From: an archaeon HR01
Lineage (GTDB): Archaea > Thermoproteota > Nitrososphaeria_A > Caldarchaeales > Caldarchaeaceae
Assembly (NCBI GenBank): GCA_002898355.1
Contig: BEHD01000006.1
Span: 1 to 64,000, forward strand
Length of the DNA stretch: 64,000 nt
Direction of reading: 5' to 3'
The notes under the pieces were generated by a model. The model saw nothing but the letters and a program-made list of their open reading frames with translations. It was not told the DNA's origin and ran no database searches. Position 1 is the stretch's first letter; each line of letters opens with the position of its first letter. Of this stretch, positions 15,045 to 22,567 are shown in pieces. A program made the position numbers and the translations under genes.

Positions 15045-15521
15045 ATGAGGGGGAAAATCATCGGGTTAGCGGTTTTCGCTGTGGCCGCAGTTTTGGTGAC
15101 GATGGCTGTCAACAGCTGGACCATGAAAACATCCGCTACCGAGACGGCTGTTCAGCTGACAATCTACAGGACCGAGCAGTGTCCATGCTGCAAAGAATAC
15201 GAAGCCTACCTTAGAAATAATGGGATACCCTTCCGCACCGTGGTTGTTAGCGGCGTCGAGCTGGAGAACGTCAGGAAAAGGCTAGGCGTCCCCCGGGAGC
15301 TCTACAGCTGCCACACAGCCTCGGCCATGCAATACTTCATAGAGGGCCACACACCCGTCGAAGCCCTCAAAAAGCTGCTCGAGGAGAAGCCGACGCTAAC
15401 AGGCATAGCTGTCCCGGGGATGCCTCCCGGCTCGCCAGGAATGGGAGGCATGAAGACAGAACCCCTAAAAATATACGCGTTAAAACCTGATGGAGACATC
15501 ATCGTCTGGATGGTTTCGTAG
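15045..15521 (+). CDS. DUF411 metal-binding protein
   Basis: A 158-residue exported protein (N-terminal helix IIGLAVFAVAAVLVTMAV) with the DUF411 signature. CPCC lies at residues 46-49 in YRTEQCPCCKEYEAYLRNNG; the conserved YSCHTA follows at 88-92, then FIEGHTPVEALKKLLEEKP and the closing block IAVPGMPPGSPGM. DUF411 proteins are thioredoxin-fold-like, mostly periplasmic, and repeatedly occur with copper resistance genes. The frame also allows GTG 15036, but ATG 15045 is preferred. Third gene of the copper operon beginning at 13943. Confidence 0.85.
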   Translation: MRGKIIGLAVFAVAAVLVTMAVNSWTMKTSATETAVQLTIYRTEQCPCCKEYEAYLRNNGIPFRTVVVSGVELENVRKRLGVPRELYSCHTASAMQYFIEGHTPVEALKKLLEEKPTLTGIAVPGMPPGSPGMGGMKTEPLKIYALKPDGDIIVWMVS

Positions 15522-15674
15522 AACGCCGCAGAGCTAGCTAACAAGCCTTCAGAAAAACCATACACGCCTCAGAAACATGCCGGAGACGGCGTAACCCTCC
15601 CAGCTGGAGGCATAGCCGCCAGACAGCATCTAGGAGACCCAGAGTTGATGGATGACAAAAAATATGTGGGGTTC

Positions 15675-16265
15675 TCAATAGTAGCCGGGTTTGGCGTAGG
15701 GTATGGACCAGAGGGCCACTGTGAGCGTGACGGCCTTGAACCAGGCGTTGAACATCTTCTCCACATCCTCCTGTGAATGGCCTTTTTTGGCGAGGAAGGG
15801 CTTGATGGTGGCTGTTATCGGATATATGAAGGCTATCATATATCTCAGCGGTATGTGGTCGACGCTGTCCACCCTGTCGGTCTTGTTCTTCTTCTCCCGG
15901 CTGTGCCTCAGACCTATCTCATACTGGTAGTCAAGCCATGCACGGTCGTAGCTTCTGTAGCAGATGTCCAATATCCACTGGCCGAAACGCCTCCTGACAG
16001 CCTGCAGGTATTCGCCGATGGGCTGCCCTGTCTTACGGTCGCCGAAGTAGTAGACAAGATGCGGGTTGGAGCCAACCCAGCCATACCAGAGGTCTAGGAT
16101 GCTATCCACCTGGTCCTTCAAAACCTCACCAGCCATCCGTAGATACCTGATGTCCTCATCCCCCAACATCACGGTCTTTTTGAGAAGCTCCAGCTCCTTA
16201 TCGGTTATGGGGGCTTTAGGAATCGACGGGTCACCATACATGTATCCGGGGATGGTGCCGCTCAT
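15675..16265 (-). CDS. protoglobin
   Basis: A 196-residue single-domain globin of the protoglobin type, a heme protein known from methanogens and Aeropyrum that binds O2, CO and NO. Family features are an N-terminal extension with GYMYGDPSIPKAPI, the F-helix GLRHSREKKNKTDRV with proximal His121, and PLRYMIAFIYPITATIKPFL in the G helix. Length matches methanogen protoglobins. It is divergent from a double-HxlR regulator with which it shares 110 bases. It may detoxify or sense NO or O2 here, since other genes in the window handle copper and NosL-like chemistry, but no electron-transfer domain is fused. Confidence 0.9.
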   Translation of the reverse strand: MSGTIPGYMYGDPSIPKAPITDKELELLKKTVMLGDEDIRYLRMAGEVLKDQVDSILDLWYGWVGSNPHLVYYFGDRKTGQPIGEYLQAVRRRFGQWILDICYRSYDRAWLDYQYEIGLRHSREKKNKTDRVDSVDHIPLRYMIAFIYPITATIKPFLAKKGHSQEDVEKMFNAWFKAVTLTVALWSIPYAKPGYY

Positions 16266-16289
16266 GGCCTGGAACCCTTCCTTGAGATG

Positions 16290-16354
16290 ATTTAAACGGT
16301 GGGTATGATTCAGGTGAGGTGCTTACCGGAAAGTAACCATTCAAATCTTTTTAA
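16290..16354. promoter_or_regulatory. divergent protoglobin/HxlR promoter with short inverted repeat
   Basis: A minus-strand TATA at 16290-16296 (TTTAAAC region) precedes the protoglobin ATG (16265). A plus-strand one at 16345-16354 (TCTTTTTAAC) precedes the HxlR gene (16376). Between them TTAC-N6-GTAA (16323-16336) forms an inverted repeat of the size HxlR-type dimers bind. Confidence 0.45.
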
Positions 16355-16375
16355 CAGGCTTGCAGCCGATTTGGC

Positions 16376-16972
16376 ATGAGCTTAGGAGAAGCTGAGGTCT
16401 CCGGCGAGCTATACAGGGTTATCCGGTGCAAGTGGAGCCTCTCAATACTCTCCCACCTCGCCCATGAGCCGATGAGCTTCACACAGATAGCGAGACTGCT
16501 AAACATCTCCAACAAGGTTCTGGCCGAGAAGCTGAGAAGGCTCTCACGCCTCTCCCTCATCCAATACAACGGAGCGGGCCTATACAGCCTCAGCCCAGAG
16601 GGCTACAACCTGGTGGAGACCGTGGAACCCCTCCTACATCGCGGGGTCGAGCCTATGCACCTGAGTGAGGTTCTCAAGTGCAAGTGGATGGCTGAGACGC
16701 TTATAATGCTTCTGAGGGGTGGGATGCACCCCTCCGAGATAAGGCGGAGCCTGGCAGGGCTCAGCTGGAAGGTCCTCTCGCAGCGGCTTGGAAAGCTTCT
16801 GAGGATGGGGTTTGTAAGGAGGGAGATAATCCCATCGAAGCCTGTGAGGGTCCGCTACAGCCTAACCAGCACGGGTAGGCATACTGCCTACTGGCTCCTG
16901 ACATCTGTGAGGGAGGGCCTGGACCCGGCTCAGACTGGTATGTGGGGCTTGCTGCCGAAGAGCCGGTTGTGA
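16376..16972 (+). CDS. tandem double-HxlR winged-helix transcription regulator
   Basis: A 198-residue protein made of two HxlR-type winged helices in a row. Domain 1 (residues 10-88) has RCKWSLSILSHLAHEPMSFT and IARLLNISNKVLAEKLRRLS. Domain 2 (about 98-185) has KCKWMAETLIMLLRGGMHPS and LAGLSWKVLSQRLGKLLRMG. HxlR proteins are usually single-domain dimers whose N-terminal Cys (as in RCKW) can sense oxidants or aldehydes. Both domains here keep the Cys-Lys-Trp block, so the protein could act as a covalent dimer. It starts at TTG/ATG 16376 region just downstream of its TATA box. It is divergent from the protoglobin gene and overlaps the convergent CoA-binding gene by 43 bp. Confidence 0.8.
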   Translation: MSLGEAEVSGELYRVIRCKWSLSILSHLAHEPMSFTQIARLLNISNKVLAEKLRRLSRLSLIQYNGAGLYSLSPEGYNLVETVEPLLHRGVEPMHLSEVLKCKWMAETLIMLLRGGMHPSEIRRSLAGLSWKVLSQRLGKLLRMGFVRREIIPSKPVRVRYSLTSTGRHTAYWLLTSVREGLDPAQTGMWGLLPKSRL

Positions 16973-17388
16973 ACCTTCATCATACACCTATCCCAGACCA
17001 CGGTTATTCCGTGGGATTTTAGAAGCTCAGCAGCCTCCCTGTTGTAGATGCCTTCCTGCATCCAGAAGACCTTGGGGCCGACCTTGACCGCCGACCGAGC
17101 CACCTCCAACACCGCCTCGCTGGGCCTGAAGACATCGACAATCTCCACGGGCCGGGGCACCTCCTCGAGGGTCTTGTAGGCCTTAACCCCCAGTATCTCA
17201 TCTGCGAACGGGTTGACCGGGAAGACCTCGTAACCCTGCCTCATGAGAAAACGTGGGACGTAGCTGGCGGGCTTGGTCGGCTCCCTCGACGCACCCACCA
17301 CAGCCACCCTCCTATAACGTGTCAAAATCTCCCGCAGCTCAGCATCCGATAACCCGTCACCCTCAATCAAGGCGGACCAGCCATACAA
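16930..17388 (-). CDS. CoA-binding Rossmann protein (YccU-like)
   Basis: A 152-residue protein of the CoA_binding family related to the N-terminal domain of succinyl-CoA synthetase alpha. It has the nucleotide loop VAVVGASREPTKPASYVPRF, then LMRQGYEVFPVNPF, VDVFRPSEAVLEVA and VFWMQEGIYNREAAELLKSH. The C-terminal VVWDRCMMKVH carries the conserved Cys-Met. These proteins bind CoA but have no demonstrated catalytic role in most organisms. Single gene, convergent with the HxlR regulator (43-bp overlap). Confidence 0.85.
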   Translation of the reverse strand: MYGWSALIEGDGLSDAELREILTRYRRVAVVGASREPTKPASYVPRFLMRQGYEVFPVNPFADEILGVKAYKTLEEVPRPVEIVDVFRPSEAVLEVARSAVKVGPKVFWMQEGIYNREAAELLKSHGITVVWDRCMMKVHNRLFGSKPHIPV

Positions 17389-17554
17389 GCCCCGCCCCCT
17401 ATAAAATTCTTTCCCCGCATCCTCTGGAGGTGCCTTGTCCCCCCAAGCTATTCCTCCCCCAACTCTTCTTGCAGCATCTCCCCAGTCTTACGAAGACCAG
17501 CATCAGGTCCATCACTGTTGTTGTGGCCCCGGTTTGATCCCAAGCACATACTAG

Positions 17555-17564
17555 GCTTAAATAT
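17555..17564 (+). promoter_or_regulatory. TATA box for first HEPN/MNT pair
   Basis: GCTTAAATAT. It overlaps the first possible ATG (17563) of the HEPN gene, so translation more likely starts at GTG 17596, 32 bases after the box. Confidence 0.5.
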
Positions 17565-17595
17565 GCCGGGTGAAGTTGAGGCTGGGGAGCTTGTT

Positions 17596-17988
17596 GTGAC
17601 GCGGCGCGAGGAGGCTGAGCGCCTGTTGGAGCGGTCGGAGGGGTTTTTTGAGACCGCTAAGATGCAGGCAGGCCGCGGATTTTACGACCTAGCTGTCTTC
17701 AGCCTTGAGCAGTCTCTCCAGCTATATCTGAAATCGTGTCTCCTGAGACTCGGGGTGGACTATCCGAGAACACACAGTGTGAGGAGGCTCTTGGAGATCA
17801 TACGCGATGTAACGGGGCGGGGGGATGTTGAGGAGATTTTATCGCGATATGCTGTTGAACTCGGCTCACTGGAAGATGCGTACATCGCCTCACGATACGT
17901 TGCCAGAGCCTATACTGCTGGAGAGTTTGAGAGGCTGGAGAAAACGGTGGGGGAGGTTAGGGATGTCGTCGGCAGAGTTCTTGGTTAA
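17596..17988 (+). CDS. HEPN-domain protein (HepT-like partner 1)
   Basis: A HEPN protein of about 130 residues beginning VTRREEAERLLERSEGFFET from GTG 17596 (ATG 17563 also possible but lies inside the TATA box). The four-helix HEPN core is visible, with YDLAVFSLEQSLQLYLKSCL and the H-containing DYPRTHSVRRLLEIIR. HEPN toxins of HepT type use an R-X4-H-(X)-Y motif as RNase site; here the matching place reads SRYVARAYT, where His is replaced by Ala. It may thus be catalytically silent or use another site. The gene overlaps a nucleotidyltransferase (MNT) gene by 26 bp, the classical arrangement of HEPN/MNT toxin-antitoxin modules. Confidence 0.8.
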   Translation: MTRREEAERLLERSEGFFETAKMQAGRGFYDLAVFSLEQSLQLYLKSCLLRLGVDYPRTHSVRRLLEIIRDVTGRGDVEEILSRYAVELGSLEDAYIASRYVARAYTAGEFERLEKTVGEVRDVVGRVLG

Positions 17989-18304
17989 GGAGGCTAGACG
18001 CAGGGCCGAGGTGTTCAGAAACCTACGGCACTACCTGGAGAGGCTGGCGGATGTTATAGCGAGACTTGACCCTAGTGCAGAGGTCTATCTCTTCGGGAGC
18101 GTAGCCGAGAACAGACACCTACTCTCAAGCGATATAGACATACTTGTCGTGTCTGAGAAGAAGCCGGGCGAGGTCCTCGCAGAGCTGTGGCGCAAGGGCT
18201 TTGGAGACCCGTTCGAGGTCCATGTTGTGGCAGCCGATGCTCTTGAGGACTACAGGAGAAGAACCACGCTGGTTAAGATAAACCAGCCAGCAGAGGGGAA
18301 ATAG
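17963..18304 (+). CDS. minimal nucleotidyltransferase (MNT, antitoxin-like) 1
   Basis: A 113-residue protein starting at ATG 17963 (MSSAEFLVKEARRRAEVFRN). The nucleotidyltransferase motif is GSVAENRHLLSSDIDILVV, i.e. GS-X10-D-X-D, which binds the Mg-ATP used by MntA antitoxins to AMPylate their HEPN toxin. The C-terminal half (FGDPFEVHVVAADALEDY) supplies the third acidic strand. It overlaps the HEPN gene by 26 bp. The longer in-frame extension upstream to 17825 lies within the HEPN gene and is a shadow. Confidence 0.82.
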   Translation: MSSAEFLVKEARRRAEVFRNLRHYLERLADVIARLDPSAEVYLFGSVAENRHLLSSDIDILVVSEKKPGEVLAELWRKGFGDPFEVHVVAADALEDYRRRTTLVKINQPAEGK

Positions 18305-18383
18305 GCCTTGACATGGATGGGCTTGTGGGGGTGTGGTGGCTGTTTGCTGGGCAGAGGCTTGGTGAGGCAGTGATACATCGGGC

Positions 18384-18599
18384 TTGGGATATCCCATGTT
18401 CAAGGAGCCGGGGAAGTCCGCAGCATCCGAAAGGCTGAAGAGATTTTCTGAAGAATATAATGTGCATCTGTCAAGCTTGGAAGACGCATACATCATGGCA
18501 AGATACACGTCAAAGCACTATACGCTGCGGGACGCAGAGGAAAGTATACAGCTCGTAGAGATTCTGTCTAGGATAGTTAGAGAAGAGGTTGGGCTGTAA
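18384..18599 (+). pseudogene. C-terminal HEPN fragment (partner 2)
   Basis: A 71-codon frame that resembles only the last two helices of a HEPN protein: YNVHLSSLEDAYIMARYTSK parallels LGSLEDAYIASRYVARAY of partner 1. The R-X4-H-Y motif (RYTSKHY) expected of an active HepT RNase is intact here. The first two helices are missing. A short frame upstream (from ATG about 18314, MDGLVGVWWLFAGQRLGEAV) may be the displaced N-terminal part, which would imply a frameshift, but this is uncertain. It overlaps the following MNT gene by 1 base. Either a decayed toxin with a surviving antitoxin, or a sequencing frameshift. Confidence 0.6.
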
Positions 18600-18943
18600 T
18601 GAGCTTCATGGATACTGTGAGGAAGAGGGCAGAGATCGTCAGAAGCTGGAGAGAACACGTATATGGGGTTGCTAAGGCAGTGAAGGAGCTGCTACCAGAT
18701 GCTGAGATCTATGTCTTCGGGAGCGCTGTAGCAGGCGACCTAATCGCATCCAGCGACATAGACATCCTAGTAGTCTCCGAGAAAATCCCCGGAGGGCTTT
18801 TCGAAATAGGGCGTGTGAAAGTCGAAATCGAGAAGAAGGCGGGTCTCCCCTACTATCACCCCTTCGAATTCCACCTTGTAAAGCCTGGAGAGTCGGAAGA
18901 ATACCTGAGAAGAGCCGGTAAACACATCTTAAGAATATGCTAA
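18599..18943 (+). CDS. minimal nucleotidyltransferase (MNT, antitoxin-like) 2
   Basis: A 114-residue protein with the motif GSAVAGDLIASSDIDILVVS (GS-X10-D-X-D) and a C-terminal acidic strand in YHPFEFHLVKPGESEEYL. It resembles MNT 1 in the same locus along its whole length (both have an RAE(I/V) helix at the start, SSDIDILVVSEK in the core, and the EDY/EEYLRR ending), so the two pairs look like an old duplication. It follows the truncated HEPN frame without a gap. Predicted AMPylating antitoxin. Confidence 0.8.
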   Translation: MSFMDTVRKRAEIVRSWREHVYGVAKAVKELLPDAEIYVFGSAVAGDLIASSDIDILVVSEKIPGGLFEIGRVKVEIEKKAGLPYYHPFEFHLVKPGESEEYLRRAGKHILRIC

Positions 18944-19174
18944 GCGGTCATCATATTTTTACCTTCGTCATGTGCATGGTCTTAACACGGCCGGAAAGGC
19001 CCGTCAACCTTCTCCAGAACATCTGACTGCATGAGAGTTTTTCAGGCTCCAAGGCAGGGCCGGAATACATTGGGATGAAGACGGTCAGATGTATGGAGGG
19101 GTGGCGGCTCCATCGTCCGCCTTCCTGCCGTCGGTTAGGGGCAGGTCTCTGCCGTTTGGGCCTGACCGTGGAGC

Positions 19175-19184
19175 CATATATAAA
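19175..19184 (+). promoter_or_regulatory. TATA box for the phosphoesterase operon
   Basis: CATATATAAA, 25-34 bases before the chosen ATG at 19209. It rules out the longer in-frame start at 19089. Confidence 0.6.
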
Positions 19185-19208
19185 TCAGAACTTCACAGCC
19201 ATGCCAGC

Positions 19209-19973
19209 ATGGTGGAGAGCCAGATACGTATAGTCCACATATCCGACACCCACATCACAAAATTCGGGATGCACATACCGGAGGCACTGGACAAATGCAT
19301 CTACCTGATCAACACCCTAGACCCGCCTCCAGACATCGTAGTCCATTCGGGAGACCTCACCGACAACGGAATACTGCTGGATTATGAGATGGCCGTGGAG
19401 AAGATAAAAGAGATAAGATATGAGGTTCTCGTTGCCCCCGGCAACCATGACGAGAGAAACTACGGCGACTCCCTCTTCCGCGAGATGGTGGGGAACATGG
19501 ACTATGTAACAAGTGTGGGGAGGACAGCCTTCGTCATATTGGATAGCGGGATACCTGACAGCGACAACGGAAGGCTGGGTAGGGCGCGGCAGCAGAGGCT
19601 TAGAAACGCCTTCGAAAACCTGCCCGGAAAAACCTTCAAAGTAGCTGTATTCCACCACCATCTCATACCCATACCCTACGCAGGCCGTGAGAGGGACATC
19701 CTGGAGGACGCCGGCGACGTCTTGAAAGCCATCCTAGACCTGAAGGTGGACCTCGTCCTAATGGGCCATCGGCATGTGAGGCATGCGGTTAAGGTGGGTG
19801 AAACCCTACTCGTCAACGCCGGCACCGTATCATCGGCCAGGACGAGGGGGAGGCTGGGAAACAGCTTCAACATCATAGATGTAACCGAGGACAGACAGGT
19901 AACGGTCTCGGAGATGAAGATACCGTCGGGCGAGCTGCACATCCTAGGCACATTCAGGGTGGGGACGCAGTGA
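19209..19973 (+). CDS. calcineurin-like metallophosphoesterase
   Basis: A 254-residue enzyme with all five phosphoesterase blocks in order: HISDTHITKFG, VVHSGDLTDNG, APGNHDERNYG, FHHHLIPIPY and MGHRHVRHAV. These place the two-metal site typical of 3',5'-cyclic nucleotide phosphodiesterase-like and Icc-like proteins. Substrate unknown. The frame stays open to 19089, but that extension contains the TATA box at 19175-19184 and so cannot be translated from this promoter. The stop overlaps the start of the next gene (GTGA), indicating translational coupling to an extracytoplasmic protein. Confidence 0.87.
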   Translation: MVESQIRIVHISDTHITKFGMHIPEALDKCIYLINTLDPPPDIVVHSGDLTDNGILLDYEMAVEKIKEIRYEVLVAPGNHDERNYGDSLFREMVGNMDYVTSVGRTAFVILDSGIPDSDNGRLGRARQQRLRNAFENLPGKTFKVAVFHHHLIPIPYAGRERDILEDAGDVLKAILDLKVDLVLMGHRHVRHAVKVGETLLVNAGTVSSARTRGRLGNSFNIIDVTEDRQVTVSEMKIPSGELHILGTFRVGTQ

Positions 19974-20644
19974 AGGCAGCTGTAGCCGTCATCGTCCTAA
20001 TGCTGCTAATAGGGACGGCGGGCTTTCTACTCCTAAACCTAAGCCCAGGCCCAGGCGTGGCAACAACCACAGTAACCAGCTACAGCACTGTGACAGCTTC
20101 AACGACGGCATTCTATACGACGACGGTCGCCCTCGGAGAAACCTTCACAGTCACAAAACCCATCATACCAGAGATTGTGGCGGAGAGGATGGAGGAGCTG
20201 GCCCCAGGCTCCACCAGCCAGAACATCTACCACATCCGGCTGCCGGAGAAGCCTGGAGAATACACCTACGGCTTCGGGGTCTTCTGGAGGTTTGGGGAGG
20301 AGCACACCCACACCATAGTCTTTGAAGCACCCCAGGGCAGGATATTCACAATACTTCCAAGCTCATACATCCAGGTGAGGTATGCGTCGGCCAGGAACAT
20401 ACCCAACACCCCAGCACCCATAGGCCCCAACGCCACCCTCACGGAGATGACATTCGACGGCCAGGGGAGGATGTGGACATCCAGCTGGGAGATGAGGCCA
20501 AACATATACGGCATACCCAGCCGTCCACAGCTGGAGACCGGAAGCATCATGGTTATAGTGGTGCGATACACACCCCTGGAGATGGGTGAATACGGCGAGA
20601 GCCTCGTGGCCCGATACTACTTCTTCGACATACTTCTTCGATAG
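19970..20644 (+). CDS. exported/anchored protein with Thr-rich stalk
   Basis: A 224-residue protein with an N-terminal signal anchor (VAVIVLMLLIGTAGFLLLNL), then a Thr/Ser/Val stalk of about 35 residues (TTTVTSYSTVTASTTAFYTT) of the kind found on archaeal surface proteins, probably glycosylated. The globular part (about 60-224) has strand-rich sequence with several Trp and His residues (VFWRFGEEHTHTIVFEAPQG) and resembles no family I recognise. GTG 19970 overlaps the phosphoesterase stop by 4 bp. Its stop is next to the convergent nuoK stop. Confidence 0.65.
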   Translation: MKAAVAVIVLMLLIGTAGFLLLNLSPGPGVATTTVTSYSTVTASTTAFYTTTVALGETFTVTKPIIPEIVAERMEELAPGSTSQNIYHIRLPEKPGEYTYGFGVFWRFGEEHTHTIVFEAPQGRIFTILPSSYIQVRYASARNIPNTPAPIGPNATLTEMTFDGQGRMWTSSWEMRPNIYGIPSRPQLETGSIMVIVVRYTPLEMGEYGESLVARYYFFDILLR

Positions 20645-20968
20645 CTAACGCCTCAGCCTCTTCAGCTTGGCGACATCCAAAGTCCTGTACGTCCTATATA
20701 CCTGGACCGAGAGGAGTAGGGCCAACGCCACGACGGCCGCTCCCAGCCCCAGGGAGAGGACTATGAACGCCTGGGCGTATGGGTCCACACCGCCTCCAGA
20801 GCCGGTGGCCAAAGCCACGAAGTTGAGATGGGCTGCGTTAACCAATATCTCAAGCCCGATAATCTGTTTGATGAGGCTCCGCCTCGTGGCTAGGCAGAAG
20901 GCCCCCAGTATGAAGAGGAGGGCTGAGAAGAGGACGTAGTAGATTATGGGTAGCGCCATATCATCCAC
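20645..20968 (-). CDS. nuoK: NADH-quinone oxidoreductase subunit K
   Basis: A 107-residue three-helix membrane subunit of the proton-pumping arm of complex I. Characteristic pieces are the buried Glu in helix 2 (IIGLEILVNAAHLNFVAL) and the following DPYAQAFIVLSLGLGAAVVA. Last gene of a three-gene set (J-J-K) that overlaps by 4-8 bp. No nuoL, M, N or hydrophilic subunits lie nearby in the window. Confidence 0.88.
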   Translation of the reverse strand: MDDMALPIIYYVLFSALLFILGAFCLATRRSLIKQIIGLEILVNAAHLNFVALATGSGGGVDPYAQAFIVLSLGLGAAVVALALLLSVQVYRTYRTLDVAKLKRLRR

Positions 20969-21221
20969 CCCTCCGCAGGAGGGCCGACACCCCCAAAGCC
21001 AGGGTGAGGAGGACTAGGCCGAAAACTATGAAGGCTGGGAAGAGGCCTCCGTATATGTAGTTGCTTATCTCACGGCCCAACGTTATGAAGTCAGGCTTCA
21101 CCAGTCTCTGCATGTTCTCACCCCAGAACCTGTAGGCCGGTGGCTCGCCGGCGAGGACTGTGATGAGTACGGCGGCGAGGAAGATGGCTGTGACGCCTCC
21201 CAGGACCTCGGCAACCCTCAC
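20961..21221 (-). CDS. nuoJ: NADH-quinone oxidoreductase subunit J, C-terminal part
   Basis: An 86-residue protein with two membrane helices (LGGVTAIFLAAVLITVLAG and GGLFPAFIVFGLVLLTLALG) separated by a hydrophilic stretch with FITLGREISNYIYG. The block LGxxxxxxYxxxFE/AF-like (LGREISNYIYGGLFPAFIVF) corresponds to the second half of bacterial NuoJ. NuoJ is split into two genes in several archaea, and the other half is directly upstream with a 4-bp overlap. Confidence 0.8.
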   Translation of the reverse strand: MRVAEVLGGVTAIFLAAVLITVLAGEPPAYRFWGENMQRLVKPDFITLGREISNYIYGGLFPAFIVFGLVLLTLALGVSALLRRGG

Positions 21222-21463
21222 TCCTCCACACCCCGGGTCAAAAGTATGACGAAGATGAAGAGGGCGATAACCCCTCCGGCGTAGACTAGGAGCTGCATGA
21301 TGGCCACCTGATAGGCTCCCAAGACGAAGAATATGACACCCACCACCGCTGTGAGGCCGAGAAGCCCCATCACAGACCTCACAAGCCTGGCCTGCTCCAC
21401 CGCCACCACGGCGAATATCACCGCCAGAATGAGCAGCCCCAGCTCCAACATCTCAGTCTCCAT
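21218..21463 (-). CDS. nuoJ: NADH-quinone oxidoreductase subunit J, N-terminal part
   Basis: An 81-residue protein with three helices. The NuoJ signature around the pi-bulge of helix 3 is present: FFVLGAYQVAIMQLLVYAGG followed by VIALFIFVILLTRG. It forms the first gene of the J-J-K operon. An AT-rich element (minus-strand CATTTATTTCC near 21501-21511) about 40 bases upstream may be its promoter. Confidence 0.82.
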   Translation of the reverse strand: METEMLELGLLILAVIFAVVAVEQARLVRSVMGLLGLTAVVGVIFFVLGAYQVAIMQLLVYAGGVIALFIFVILLTRGVEE

Positions 21464-21622
21464 AGCTTCACCACCAGATGACGTATAGCGGAGGTTATGC
21501 GGAAATAAATGGATGACGGCGCTATGGGCTTGGGCTGTCGGCGGCGGGGCCTGGGTTTAAATGGGAGATATCGGTGGTGAAGGGCCGGCTCAGGTGATGG
21601 TGGGGAGCTGTTCGGGAGGCGT

Positions 21623-22567
21623 TTAGAGGGCTGTGTGTAGGATTTGGCTCCACTCCTCCTCCGTGAGGATGCCGAATCTCTTCTCGTAGGCTATCTCCCC
21701 ATCCACCGATATTAGGAAGACTGTCTCCTGGGAGACGACCCGTAGGGAGAGGAGTAGCTGTATGTTGGGTTTGGCGACTGACCAGTCCTGGTGGGCTGAG
21801 ACCCTTCCTAGGAAGTCCTCTATCTCGGCTGCGGTCTCGCTGGGGTCGAAGCTGGCCAGTACAACCTCCACACCTCCACCGTGCTGATGGTAGGCCTTGG
21901 CGAGGGCTGAGATGTTACGGCTGCATGTGGGACACCACGTGGCGAAGAAGACGAGTAGAACAGGCCTGCCACGTTTCAAAAAATCGCCCAGTGTGAAACG
22001 TCTACCATCCAACGCCTCCAGCTCTAGGTCAAGGTATCCGGAATAGCCGCCGCTCTCATGCGGATGGTCATCCTTGACGCCGCCCATCAGCTTCTCCATC
22101 ATCAATCCTCGGACGCCATCCCATCCTGTCACTGTTCCGCCGTGCTCGGCCGATGCTTTAACGGCCCTCTCCATGCTCTTGAACGCCAGTATGCCATGCC
22201 TCATGGGCGTAGATACGTCTGAGCCGAAGAGATACCAGGCCTTATCCATATCCAGCCTCTCACCTGTCTCGTAGTCGAAGACGTAGCCCCTAACTGTCTT
22301 CCACGAGGTCTCCGATGGGCTGTGCATGCCTCCGGAGGAGAACTGGTGTATAAGCATGCAGCCTATGTCGTCGTAGTAGAGTGTGGAGCTGTCTGAGATG
22401 AGGATGGCTGCATAGCGTATCTCTTTCACGGTCATTCCGCAGTATTCACACCGCCTACCCAGGGGGTTTAGGACATCGTCCCGCTGGAGTCGTGGTAGCA
22501 GTAGATATGCGGCCAGCCCCGCCGCAGCCATCGCCACACCTATGACTAGCGCCCTCCTAGTTAACAA
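21623..22567 (-). CDS. NosL-TlpA fusion protein (copper chaperone plus thioredoxin domain)
   Basis: A 314-residue membrane-anchored protein (helix about 5-24). Residues about 38-165 match NosL, the copper(I)-binding accessory protein of nitrous oxide reductase: CEYCGM (40-45), then YYDDIGCMLIHQF (65-76). The C-terminal half (about 178-314) is a TlpA/AhpC-type thioredoxin with the active site FFATWCPTCSRNIS (Cys212, Cys215). The fusion suggests one protein that delivers Cu(I) and keeps the receiving cysteines reduced, probably for the cupredoxin and multicopper oxidase encoded just upstream. No nosZ is in the window. Its start overlaps the plastocyanin stop by 11 bp. Confidence 0.85.
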   Translation of the reverse strand: MLTRRALVIGVAMAAAGLAAYLLLPRLQRDDVLNPLGRRCEYCGMTVKEIRYAAILISDSSTLYYDDIGCMLIHQFSSGGMHSPSETSWKTVRGYVFDYETGERLDMDKAWYLFGSDVSTPMRHGILAFKSMERAVKASAEHGGTVTGWDGVRGLMMEKLMGGVKDDHPHESGGYSGYLDLELEALDGRRFTLGDFLKRGRPVLLVFFATWCPTCSRNISALAKAYHQHGGGVEVVLASFDPSETAAEIEDFLGRVSAHQDWSVAKPNIQLLLSLRVVSQETVFLISVDGEIAYEKRFGILTEEEWSQILHTAL

